In this document: positions 1 through 11,145 of the stretch, piece by piece | Layout: each line of letters starts with the position of its first letter | Numbering within the stretch: the stretch's first letter is position 1 | DNA from: Agroathelia rolfsii | Lineage: Eukaryota; Basidiomycota; Agaricomycetes; Amylocorticiales; Amylocorticiaceae | NCBI GenBank assembly: GCA_018343915.1 | Contig: JABRWF010000002.1 | Span: forward strand, 930,001 to 994,000 | Direction of reading: 5' to 3' | DNA length: 64,000 nucleotides | The notes under the pieces: model-generated | What the model saw: the letters and a program-made list of their open reading frames with translations, nothing else | Databases searched by the model: none | What the model was told of the DNA's origin: nothing | Position numbers and translations under genes: made by a program

Positions 1-2748
1 TGACGGTTTACAATGTTATTTCACCTTTTATTGCAAATAACATCTGGAAACCCCCGCAGTGAGTGCCAGTGTGCCAAACCTGACAGACTTCAGCCAATTG
101 TCAGCGATCAGCCGGTTGATGTGCCAGTGGCATTCGGGGGCGAGTTAGTCTGCTTCCGGTATTCTTGCACTTCCGCCGTGATTGCTGTTTGCTAATTGTG
201 CTCTCCTAATTTGATTGCCCTCCACTTGTCTTCGATCTAGCGCCCTTTGTATTGCTACTTAGCCTGGAATAAAGAGAATGAATTGTTGCCATCAATGGTG
301 CTTACCTTACTATCAACCATATCGTGGAGCCGTACTTGGATTGTTAATGCGTCTTTTTCAAACCTCTCCTTGCTGCAGTCGGTTTGTGCACCTTCATATA
401 CCATAAATCAAAGGGTAAATCAACTAACTGGAACCCATCTCACCTATCTCCAATAAGTTCAACCGCTGACAGCCTATGATTTTAGATACACCATTCAACC
501 CCTAACACCCACCCCCTTATTTATTCGTAACCCTCAAATTTTAGTGTTACCGAACTGGTAGAGGAAGAAAACGTGACACATGGCCTTTGATCTCCATAGG
601 CTTTCGGCTCCCGTACAACCTATACATACTAGTCTCTAGAAGATGTTGCTCCTGCTCTTCTCCTTAAGATTTAATAGTGTTACCTAAATATGAAAACATT
701 GCCTTCTGGCACATACTTGTGTATATTGCATGGCCCCGCAAAGTAGGCACGCATCCACAGCAGTCCTCCACAACCGCCCCACTAACCTTTGTCATTCGGT
801 ATCGGTTTTTAGGGGTTACAATAGCTATTGCCGTTGTCGTGGAGTCCGTATAACCGCGATATTTCGACAATAGAAATTCTGGAGGTTCGAGATCTATATT
901 GGAGCTCTACCTATACAGGTTTTAGTATGGATGCATGGAAATTGCACGACAAATCTGGCGTCGAAATATTGATGTCCTGGAAGATTAATCACAACCTACA
1001 GAAAAACGGGGTAGTCCACCATTTAGGCCTCATACCTTTATCTTTCCTTTAGTTTCTCGATGAAGCAGGAAAACGCCATTATTAGGTTCTGTTGGATATT
1101 GAGGACTTGGCTCAAAGGTCAATGGCGCATGCACTTTGGATGTGGAGGTGCATGCAAGTTGCTTATATTTCTAATAGGGTGGAGCAAGATTGGCGCCAGC
1201 AGAAGCGAATACAAAGCTAACTTGGGTCCTATATGTGAGATTGGTGTTCTGGTAGGCGTCAACTCAGGGGGGAGGGAGGGCCGCACCCTAGGATCCTGGG
1301 TTTGTGGGGTCAATGACATTGAAGCGTAAAGTCTGAATATTGTCTGATGATAACCTGGGAGAAGTATAAACATCCTTGAAAATATTGGAATATACGACAT
1401 CTTACAAACCATGCTTTAGATACCGTTCCACCCAGGCCGAGGCACTAAATCGGGCAGTACTTGTGTACAGTGGCAGTGTGATATTTAACGCCAATCATCC
1501 TGGAACGATAGCGCTGGCCCATTATTGTCCGTGAAATTTATACACAGGTCAGGCTAAGTTTTTCAAGTTCGCAAGCAAGAGGTTGGGAGATAAGTGGTGG
1601 AGATGGGCAAGAAAGTACTAGTAGGACGGTTGAAACTCGAAAGCCGAGCAGCGCCGTTCCGGTACATCCACTGGCATCTTTCACCACCCGATATCATGCC
1701 AACATCATGATACCCAAGGTTACTTACCAACATTCCTTACTATAATTTCTGCATTCCTTGGGAAACCCACTGCTTTGCCTTTCTACGACAGTCTCCCGGT
1801 TAAGCAATAAGCATTGGCCCCTGTGTCATGCGATTCTGACATGACAGCAAACAATGTGATTGACTAGTTCACTTATACAGACTAGCCGTCCCTCAATTTA
1901 CGAGCTCTAATAGGGGTCCTCGGACCTTTATCTGACCTTGAATAGGGCTTAAGCGCAAGCTGGCGAAGTGGCACGGCAAGTTTCACGGAAATCATTCCCT
2001 ATACAACCACAATAATCACTCCCTCCATCAGCACCCAGGAGTGTGCACTGTAGGAGGGAGGTGTAACATTCGTAAGTGTACTTGAAGTATTCTACAAGTA
2101 GCAACCCTCTATCTCACACATTCATTCCAGCCACGCATATATAGAATCCGACCTCTTGGTTAATGGACCATCCGCTTGAGAGGCAATTATCAAATGGCTG
2201 CCTCGTGGACTGGACCTTCGGGCTGGCTTCTCGGCACAGCTGAATTCTAGGCCAGCTAGAGAAAAGCTAGCTTAGATCCCCCGAATCGTCTGTCCTATAT
2301 CCACCAGCCTGAGAGTGAGGACACTGAGGAGTATACCATTGCCTCCAGGGTCGTCCAAGCCGGAGGTCTAGTTTGCTACCGTTAGAAGGCAAGAAAGATT
2401 CTGTTTGATCACGATGCAGTACTACTCGGAAGAAAGAAGCATAAAAATGTATTAACGATACACGATAGTGTCCCTTTTTTTCACCCTTCAAGGGTTTTTT
2501 ATTGTCCTACCTGTTGGCTTTTCCCATTGCCCAGTAGGTCCCCTACCCAACAATTAGCAGGAGCTGAATAAATTTGAGTGATGAAATCGGTCTATTTCTG
2601 TGGTAAAGTCTGGGTCCTGTCGCATTCATATGACTGTACCTAGAGAACATGTGTCCGCGACCATTGTTACTTGGACTCCAAACTCATCTTCTACCTCTCA
2701 GGCCCCAGGTCCAGCTTCTACCATCATCAAAGACTCATCCCACCTCTA
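1..2748. other. Noncoding upstream tract of BTB-A
   Basis: I see no convincing gene. The sequence is a diverged copy of the tract upstream of the other BTB genes: 150-310 resembles 5920-6110 and 17410-17590, and 1060-1290 resembles 7320-7560 and 18650-18880. Short open frames here are not conserved in frame between copies. The last few hundred bases should hold the BTB-A promoter, but I recognise no clear TATA or operator. Confidence 0.5.
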
Positions 2749-4129
2749 ATGGATCGAAATTCAGGATACAATCGTCAAATCGGCTCTACTGAGGAAGATT
2801 CCCATGCCTCAGATATACAAGCTGCGATCGACTGGAACATAGACGACCATGAGATGTCACAGGTGCTCACCACTACTGATGGTCGTCATTCCGACGTGTC
2901 TACGGAGCGGATACTATCAATCTCCCCTATCCAAGCGGGCCTTCACGGTGAACACCTCAGTCACAGGTAGGGGATAGATTAATAAGTGGGAATAAACGAT
3001 TTGACAAACCAATGGTGACATTAGTATTACCATCCAACCAGACGGATTCATCTCCTCCTCTGTATTTTCCTCTGACACATTATACAATAATCCGCAGCCC
3101 GATGCGATTCTGTATTCTTCGGATAGGATGTGTTTCTATGCCCACTCCTCTCTTCTCCTCTCTGTATCCGACAACGATTTTGACGATCTAATTCATCACG
3201 ACGACTCTGCCTCTCCCCACAACCCCATCGTCTTATCCATAGCAACATCATCAGATGTGCTAGACATTAGCCTGCGCGTGATATATACGATAAAATTCCC
3301 ATCCGCCCTACCTCCCTTCTCGACTTTTGGAAATGCTGTACGCTTTCTGAAGAAGCATGGCATCGCACCCCTCTCTGAGTGGATCGGGCCAACGTCTCAC
3401 ATGTTCACCGCTCTGACGAGTTTTGCTCCTCAGCATGCGCTAGAGCTGTTTGCACTCGGCGCAGAATTCAATATTGAGCCACTTGCCGCTTATGCATCCT
3501 CGTTTCTGCTAGAGCTTCCATGGCCTTCTATTTCGGAAGAGACTGCAGGTAGGATCGGTGGAATTTATATGAAAAGGCTGGGAAATCTGCAAATCGGTCG
3601 AATGAATGCTTTGAAAGTAAGCAGGCCATCTATTTTCTTTCTTTTCTTTCGTCAGAGTCGTTATGACCCTCTACTAAGCCAGAGTTAATTTTAATTTGAC
3701 ATATATTGATAATATAATACACACTAAATTTTTTTGTTCGTAGAGGATTCTGCTTCCTGGTCCTTCGCTGCATCCAATTCGAGATGATGAGTGCAGTGAG
3801 GAGCGCCAAAACAACCTTACTCGTTCATATGCCCTCACGGCGACCTATGTCTGTTGGGATGCTAATCCAGGTAATGTGTATTTCCTTCGGAAATATGCTT
3901 CCGAGCAGACCGCTAAGAGAACAAAACTGATTAGATCTGTCCGTGTCATACATCGAGGAAACATTTCAACAGCTGTCTAATAAGCTAACTTGTCCTACAT
4001 GCAAAGATGGGTTAGATGGGAAGATCAAGGAGTCAATCGGGGCCTGGACAACCCTCAAGGCAGGTTTTCTTCCCTAAAATGTTATCGTCGTGCTTGTTAA
4101 ATAAACTACTACTACAGAGAACTATATGA
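2749..4129 (+). CDS. BTB/POZ-domain protein, tandem copy A
   Basis: Five exons are supported by frame and by three paralogues: 2749-2966, 3025-3616, 3744-3870, 3935-4059 and 4118-4129, giving 357 aa. The acidic N-terminal ~70 residues are low complexity. A BTB/POZ fold starts near residue 98 (PDAILYSSDRMCFYAH, the usual BTB opening) and runs to about residue 200. The C-terminal part carries a conserved TATYVCW and a CPTCKDG pair of cysteines, and the protein ends RTI. The last intron has a GC donor (AAG|gcaggt at 4060). The start is the first in-frame ATG and aligns with the other copies. BTB domains mediate protein-protein contacts, often in transcription factors or cullin-3 adaptors. No DNA-binding or kelch region is present, so the role is unknown. 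Copy C is its closest relative here. Confidence 0.8.
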
Positions 4130-5019
4130 ACGGTCCCTCCGCTCCGAAAGGAAAGTAGGAGTTCTCAATGTAGCGGTAAGTCAGGACACCCATTACGGAT
4201 ACATGTGCGACCCCGTATTGTACCTCTCTTGCGAATTCCGTCCTTCTTGTCTTGAGTCATTTCTAGCCGATTGTTTAAAAGTAGTGGCCCTGGTTCTTTC
4301 ACTCTCCTCTTTTCTACTTGTGCATTTCCTTTATACTGTTGTGCTTTATCAAGACGAATCTATTTACCGAGAGCTGGCTATGGATAACGTCAAAGGATAC
4401 TGAAATCGGAGCTTCCTTATATGTTTAAATTACTTGCGCTTTGACAGAAGCCGTAACTTCTAAGACAGCCAAAGCCTGGAAACCTCAGGAACCAGCTAAG
4501 AAAATAATGATCACTTCTGTTCTGAATTGCCGCTGAAACTCAACCCTGCCATTGGCTGAAGACGTCAGCTTGAAATTGTCAGAACCTGGTCAATCCAAAG
4601 CTAATCTGGAAGACAATGTTAATTTCAAAATGTGTGATAGTATATTCTCACCATTCTGAATTCAGTCCATCTCACAACTTTAAAAAAAAAAAAAAAGATA
4701 CTGTTGTGCTAACAGTTGGGACGTGGCCATATATTGTCATGCATGCGGACCATCTATCTGCTCCAGCTTGTCTCCGAGGCAGCAGCAGGGTCCCTTCCCA
4801 CTCTTCAATATCACATACCGCAATCACGATAGTCTCGCCTTCTACAGTCCGGGTGGCTATGAGAGCGGTCAAATTGGTTGACTAGCATCGCAAATGATAT
4901 AATCGATAAGAAAGCTGAGCGTCAAAATGACCACCAATTCGAAGGAGAAGTAGTGGCAGTATCACGGTAGGTAACTTGAAGGAGTCAAGGATGTGTCATA
5001 TTTTTCTTGTTTACTAGAT

Positions 5020-5051
5020 AAGAAAAATGCTTATTTAAATAAGCTTCTTAG
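5020..5051. repeat. Perfect nested inverted repeat (possible hairpin or MITE end)
   Basis: The arms taagaa/ttctta enclose the 16-nt palindrome gcttatttaaataagc, with a four-base spacer on the left only. It lies in AT-rich sequence close to where paralogy with the second block becomes recognisable. It could be a mobile-element terminus or simple AT-rich DNA. No target-site duplication is evident. Confidence 0.35.
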
Positions 5052-5949
5052 AGTAAAATAAATACCTCTTGAACTATACGCCAGGCAAACTAGGGGTGTG
5101 AATTATTTTGCTGATCCGTGACTAACTAGACCCGCGGTCACGGAAGCAATTGCGGCACAAAGTAGTACCGCAACTTATGACGTCATAAAACAAGATGTTC
5201 GACGGTAGATAATTGAAGCGCGTTCCTGCGTACTAGTCTTGTGTTTACCACAAATACTACCGCATATGTGAGAAACAGAATTTAATAGGGCTGAACAGAC
5301 AGCCCAACCGCCTACAAAATGCTACAAATACTCGGGTTCTTGTGACATTTCCTTGGGAAAACTCGCCATAGCATTTCATATATTTCCTACTGTGTGATAC
5401 ACACGACAATTGTTCCACGACCTAGCTCTTTCGAGGATGACCGGTTATCCAAAGAAAAATTCTTGGAGCCATGCTGACATGTTACAAGGTTGATGCAACG
5501 GTGTTGCGAGATGTGCAAGATAATAGCACGACCGTACTACAGTGTACTGGCCGCTAGTAGTAGTAGGGAGCTGATCGACGCATATCCAAAGGTTTACAAT
5601 GGCAAAAACATGGTCTTACCGTAGTCATCCGCCGTTTTTCAAATGAAATGCAATTAAATAAAAGAAGGGTGGCAAATGTTTACCAGAGGGACATACAAAT
5701 GACGCTGGTAGCCGTTACTACAAGGTAGGAATTACAGGGATCAAACTTGAGTTTAGGATGGTTGAGGAAAAAGGGCTGCAAGAGTTCATGTCGGTGCTAG
5801 TGTGCCAGTATGAGAGAGGGTGTGCAAACTCACGTTGACTTCAATGACCAACTAGTACCGATTTTTCGGGGATTATATCTGTAGGTTACGGGTTATGGGT
5901 GACGCTAGGGGCAACTTCTTTCTGCTTCCGACATATGTAGGAAGCCTGA

Positions 5950-6780
5950 GGGTCCTCACCAGTGGTTTCCCGGTTCACTTGTCTTCTTTCTCCCTTCCTC
6001 CAAGTCCTCTACCCCGCACTGCGTCAAAACTAACGAGGGGGATATCTTCCTATCGCTACTGAGCCTAAAATAAAAGAATTTCGTTTTCATCAATAACACT
6101 TACGTCCAAGTCGACATCAATCATGCCCAGCTTCTTGCGACATTATGCAGAGTAGAACTGAATCACTTATCTCCACCTCATTTCTATACTTCCTGCTGCA
6201 TTTTGGTCCTCCGTTTACCCATAAATAGTAGGGGGAATCGAGTATCCAAATACCGTCACGGTGAGAGCCCTACCTCCTACAGATTGCACTGCCAGTAGCT
6301 GAGGTTCAAACTCATAATTTTGGACGGGCAGATAGAACCATTGATACTCGTACCAGCGTTCTTCTATACCCCATTATGCATTATCTCGACGTTGCTGAGC
6401 TAGTATGCAGGAAGAATCGATGTGTAACCCATGATCCCTATCTGCTTCCGACTACAGCTCATCCAAAGCCCCTGGACGAATGACGAATGACGCTCGACCC
6501 TTTTTAAGGTAAGAAATACCGTGTTTTATTCAACACAACAGAATGAGTCATCACCCGACACGTGTACTCACGCATATCGCATGACTCCGTGAAGTGGATG
6601 TGTATCCATTGCAATTGTAACCCATGTTTCCTCGCCATTTCCAATTGATTTGGGTTGTGAGGAATCCGACTGTATCAAATGACATAGAACATAACGCATT
6701 ATGAAAGTCACCCTGGAGTTCGCACGACTACGAAGGTTCGACCACATAAGAATCATGGAGTCTTTTCATTAAGTCAACTA
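5950..6780 (-). pseudogene. Decayed minus-strand sequence with splice-like junctions (left copy)
   Basis: Read on the minus strand, this tract is paralogous to 17,420-18,360. Both copies keep an in-frame stretch ending VLLCIM(I)SQE-GHD and then a stop, followed by a donor-like gtaagt/gtgagt after a shared GATGTCGACTTG. Both also keep a further upstream stretch beginning near LMKRLH. Between these, stops and frameshifts differ in the two copies. I do not recognise the family. The most economical reading is a dead gene carried within the duplicated unit. Confidence 0.3.
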
Positions 6781-8958
6781 ATGGTAAGCAAGATTCGAAA
6801 TGACATACCAAGCCAGCTAATTTCAAACGTCACTTACAAAAAGTTCGAGTATGACAAGCTTGCTGGGATCACAAATAGAGTCGAACTCGTATAAAGTCAT
6901 TATTCTATTTGGAGGCCTTGTTCCTATCAACTTTAAGCTCTACATTTCTACACTGTGATCCAATATTGTGCGTGGACACACTGGCAAGCCTTTTAACTAA
7001 GGAATTTGATAACTCTTTATGGGTGTACGAGGGGAAGCCAACGCTTCCAGATATCGTGACTTGAGGTAGGTTCGGCTGTAGACGCAAAATTCGCTTCTCT
7101 CGAGCAAACGCACCTAAGAATGGATACACAGGATGTATACGGGAGAAATCTAATCCCAGATTTTAAACGAAATTCAAGGAGACGACCATCCATGATCTTA
7201 AGGAAGAAATGAAAGACCCGGGTTGCATGCTTTATCCTTCCTGTTGTTGCTTAGTGGAGGAGAACAGGGCCATCGATCTAGCAGATAGAGTATAACCATC
7301 CTTTTTCCATTCTCAACATGCTTTTCTAAAAGATAAAGCGTCATTATAGGTCATCTTGATTGCCTAAAACTTAAGTCAAGTCCGCACATTCCGTACGTGG
7401 AGGCCCATAGAAGTTTCATATATCTCACAGGATGGAGCGAGACCGATACTGGCGGAAGCGCATGCGAAGGCAGCTTGGTCCAAGTAGATGGAGCAAGTGC
7501 CATAGCACGTGTGTATTACAGCGCTGACTCTTTTAGGGGCCGCACTCCAGGTTTTCGGTCTTACAGGATCAAGAATATCTGTAGAAGCGTAATGAACGAT
7601 AGTTTTAGTAGTGTGATCACGCACAAAAACACTAGAACGTATGAGATCTTACCCAAATCGCAACTCGTAACCCCTCTAACCTAGACCATGGCATTAACCC
7701 AGGCACTAACTAGGCCCACGAGCCATGTAAGCATGTGATACTAGTCCTGCCGGCGGGACGTTGTTGAAGAATCGGTGACCATAGGTACAGGTACGTGACA
7801 TCCGCGTACAACTCATGAATTGTGACTGCATGAGTGGATAGGAGAGATACCAAGAGGTAGTGGTGGATAAGAAAGCAGGTTTGTTGAAAACCGAGCTGTT
7901 CCATTCCGGGTCATCCATCTTCCCCTCCACTATCACGGGGTCAATGCTAATGTACCCTAACATAATTTCTGTATTCGTTAGGCAGCCTGCCGCTCGACTT
8001 TCCCATGACGAGGTCCTGCTCCATCGAAAATATTAATATAATATTTACCAAGCAGCAGGTGGCATGGTCAACCAGGTTGCATTTGTACGAACCAGCCGTG
8101 TCCCGACGCCGCCATAAACTCTAGGTGGGATTCCTGGACCTTCGACAATTGAACAGACCAGTTGCGCCAGCTTGAACGAATTTGAAAAACGGTTTTGAGC
8201 AGGCTCGAACTTGATGCAAGCTAGTAGGTTTGGCGATTGTCTCTGGTGCCATGGAAGTATCTTGAATACCGTCGCAATATTCGACCTTCTTCACCGGCTG
8301 CCGGGAGTGTAAACTGTTCGGAGAAAAGGTGACACCTCTACGTTCGATACCTAATTTAGCCCTCCGCAGCCCACAAAATCACGCTATTTCTATTTCTTTC
8401 CAATCACACTTTATAAAATCTGGTCTTCTGACAAGTTCACTGCCCGTTTAATAGACGATTATAAATACAAGGCCTCATGGACTAAGTCGTTAGGCTGGCT
8501 TCTCGACAGAACTGGATCAGGTTACTTAAAGACAAACCACCCCAGATCCCTTCAAATATCCTATTATATACTTACCAGTCCAAGGGTGAGGAGTGCGTTG
8601 TCACATTCAGGATTCTTCAAGCTGGCAGTTTGCTACTGTTAGGAAACAAGAAAGAGCTTGTCTTATTGTGACGCGATACCACTTAGAAGACAAAAGGGTG
8701 AAATCCGTTGGCCACGTACAATAGTGTCATTTAGTGGGATTAGCCTGTAATAGTCCTAGCAAGCCTCGATTATGTGCGGAATTCGATTGCTGGTAGAGAT
8801 TGAATCATATCATAGAACCCTTTATTTATGATTATGTCTGAAATTAGGAAGCATGCATCCACAACTACTGGCCCGAGCTCCCCGACTCACCTTCCGTCCC
8901 TCAGGCCTCAGGCCCTGGGCCCAGCATCAACCACCACCAGCGACTCACCTCATTCCTA

Positions 8959-10359
8959 ATGGACCCGACCTCGGAAAGCAACACCCAAAACGACGTCGCA
9001 AAAGAGAATTCCCAGGCCTCGGAAACACAACTTACGATCGATCAGAATACAGTTGACCATGATGATACCTTGCAGACGCCTGTCGGTGCGGACGATCCAT
9101 ATCCCCACACGTCCACAGAGTCAACAGCATCACCATCCACCACCCAATCCAGCTTGCATAGCAAATACGAAGACCCTAGCCAGAGGTGAGGCACGAATAT
9201 TGGCTAACAAATAGGTGTGATAGAGTTGATAGGCCAGCAATAGCGCCAGTCTTGCCATCCCATCAAAGGAGTTTATCTCTTCCTCTGTGTTTTTCTCCTA
9301 TAGATTATATCACAATCAACCGCCCGATGCGATGTTATACTCCTCGGATAGGGTGTGTTTCTATACGCACACCTTCCTCCTCCTTTCTGCATCCAACAAC
9401 AATTTTGGAGGCCTTATTCATGACAATTACTCTACCTCTTCCCACTCCCCCCTCATTCTATCTACAGAAATAACATCAGACGTGCTAGACATTGGCATGC
9501 GCGTGATATACAACATAGGATTCTCATCGCCACCCGCCTTCTCGACTTTTGAAGATGCCGTACATTTTCTGGACCAGCACGGCATTGTCCCGCTCTCCAA
9601 GTGGATCGGGCCAGAGTCACGAATGTTCGCCGCCCTAACGAGACTCGCACCCCAGCATGCGTTAGAATTGTACACGCTCGGGGCAGAATTTGACATTGAG
9701 CCACTCGCGGTGCATGCATCGTCGTTCCTGCTTGGGACATCGATGTCCTCTATTCCGGAAGAGATGGCAGAGAGGATCGGTGGGATCTATGTAAGGAGGT
9801 TGGGAAGTCTGCAAATCAGCCGGACAGACGCTTTGAAAGTAAGCTCACCATGACACTTCTATTCTATCTTTACTTTGGCTTCCCTACGCTCATCATTGTC
9901 CTTTAATAAGCTGAATTTATTTTGAAAGTGAGATTGATATTAATGTTTTCGTTACAGGAAATTCTACTTCCCGGGCCTCCAACCCATCCAATTGAAGGCG
10001 ACGAGTGCAGTGAAGAGCGTCAAAGAGGAGTCGGTCGCTCATATGCCCTTACAGCAACCTATGTTATCTGGAACGCCAATGCAGGTAATTTGGATTCTCT
10101 TTGAACTACGCTTCCAGTCGGTTCCTTTGTTGAAAGAAATGCGTTTGAAAAAACGTAGACCTGCCGGCATCATTTATAGAGGAGACATTTGCAGAATTGC
10201 GTGATAGGCTCAAGTGTCCTTTGTGCAAAGATGGATTAGACAGGAGGACTAGAGAATCTATCGAAGCTTGGACAACACTCAAGGTGGGCTCCCGTCTCTG
10301 GATTCCTGTCATTGTCTGTATACAAGTAGGTTAAATTATTCATGCAGAAAACTATATAA
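8959..10359 (+). CDS. BTB/POZ-domain protein, tandem copy B
   Basis: Five exons: 8959-9185, 9244-9838, 9958-10084, 10159-10283 and 10348-10359, giving 361 aa. Layout matches copy A: an acidic N-terminus (three residues longer), a BTB opening PPDAMLYSSDRVCFYTH, the helical SDVLDIGMRVIYNI segment, and a C-terminal CPLCKDG cysteine pair ending KTI. The conserved TATYVCW is TATYVIW here, losing a cysteine kept in A and C. Intron 4 has a normal GT donor. A second in-frame acceptor (ctatag, exon start 9304) lies exactly 60 nt after the first, so two isoforms differing by 20 residues are possible. Closest to copy D, with which it shares LLPGPP at the start of exon 3. Function unknown beyond probable protein binding. 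Confidence 0.8.
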
Positions 10360-10889
10360 GTGGTCATCCTTCCTTTTTCACTCTTTCACTCTATTCATGC
10401 ATTTGATTTTATCGTCGTGTTTCTTCGGTTGAAATGCATGTATATCTTTCGAGGACTGGTCAGAGATAGCTTTACTGTGGTTCAAGAAACGGTTAGCACA
10501 CTCAAGTTGTGCCCTGTCTATAGTGCCTACCCGATTTGGGGACAGTGACGTCACGGAATTTGCAGATAAGCGTCATAGCATAGCGATGAGGCATTGTGTG
10601 ACTGTAATGATCAGGACTGAGAATCAATGGTACAATCATATCTATAGCATGACTTGAGTATTGCGACGGTTGGGAAATAGTCATGGACCTATTGACCATC
10701 CACCCGTTCCGAGGCTTGCGAGCCACCCTTTCAGCTCTTCACAATGTCACATGGCCGCTGACGAGTCCTCTTCACCGGCGTTTTATCACGACGCAGACAA
10801 CAGACTCTTGTTATATATTGTCGTGGTCATATCAACACGAAGGTAAAACACCGATAATAGCGAAGGAATAATACTCTATCTGCCTTCGA
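10360..10889. other. BTB-B 3' flank and copy of the YOP1-type upstream region
   Basis: No gene seen. From about 10,660 the sequence follows the tract upstream of the intact TB2/DP1 gene (21,600-21,910), including the shared cacaatgtcacatggccgc. It lacks a ~35 bp segment present near 21,695-21,730. Confidence 0.5.
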
Positions 10890-11145
10890 GGCTCATAGCG
10901 TATCTATCATTCCAGTCCTTTCACGCGACTTCAGCGTGCTCATGCCAAACATTCTCTTTTTCTTCCTTTCTCCTTGCAGTCCAGTCTTTGTATATCTCTA
11001 TCCCGGATATGCACGGTCAGTGCCGAATATTTCGCTAAATGGCTCGTCTTATGATTGGTGCGCCCTCTGCCTTGCTTGCACACACGATCAAGTTGCTGAT
11101 AATCGAGATACTCTATCTACCTCCTCCCTCCCAAAATACGCGTGG
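10890..11145 (+). pseudogene. Truncated, frameshifted 5' fragment of the TB2/DP1/HVA22 (YOP1/REEP-type) gene
   Basis: The segment is paralogous to 21,860-22,205. The first codons (MPNILFFFLSPC, then VYLYPGYA) are kept. An 82-bp deletion follows, relative to the intact gene, between two copies of tgcatcgt. It removes the conserved core of the domain and shifts the frame. The former first donor and most of intron 1 are still recognisable, and similarity ends within the intron. The second exon, which encodes the rest of the domain, is absent. This is a by-product of block duplication with its breakpoint in the gene, and it cannot encode a REEP-family protein. Confidence 0.8.

Larger units (their letters stand above)
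4130..8958. other. Long noncoding tract between BTB-A and BTB-B, second half-unit of the duplication
   Basis: No intact gene was found. From about 5,280 onward the tract is paralogous to about 16,740-19,800. It contains an A-run near 4681, a hairpin at 5020-5051 and a TGACGTCA palindrome at 5175-5188. It also holds a decayed minus-strand tract at about 5,950-6,780, annotated separately. Around 7,380-7,960, open minus-strand frames look related to those at 18,660-19,350 but carry unmatched indels. I read these as relics. Confidence 0.5.
1..11145. repeat. Left copy of an ~11 kb tandem duplication block (BTB-A + BTB-B + YOP1-type fragment)
   Basis: This block matches 11146-22205 in the same order. 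Landmarks seen by eye are 1060-1290 with about 12000-12190, 6110-6170 with 17600-17660, 7380-7560 with 18690-18880, and 10740-11145 with about 21675-22205. BTB-A pairs with BTB-C (offset 11,104) and BTB-B with BTB-D (offset 10,849). Each block also contains two older half-units, each made of upstream non-coding sequence plus one BTB gene. The right edge is sharp, because similarity stops just after a shared tacgcgt in the YOP1-type intron. The left edge lies near or before the window start and is not resolved. Noncoding identity has decayed with many indels, so the duplication is not recent. Confidence 0.75.

Noticed and set aside
3071..3098. Apparent missing acceptor in BTB-A and C, first read as pseudogene evidence
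   Set aside because: The position of the AG used in B and D is mutated, but an upstream AG (3024 in A, 14115 in C) gives a short intron and a full open frame, so both genes look intact.
5175..5188. TTATGACGTCATAA palindrome (CRE-like)
   Set aside because: A single perfect CRE-like site more than 3.5 kb from the next plus-strand start; it is expected by chance at this scale.
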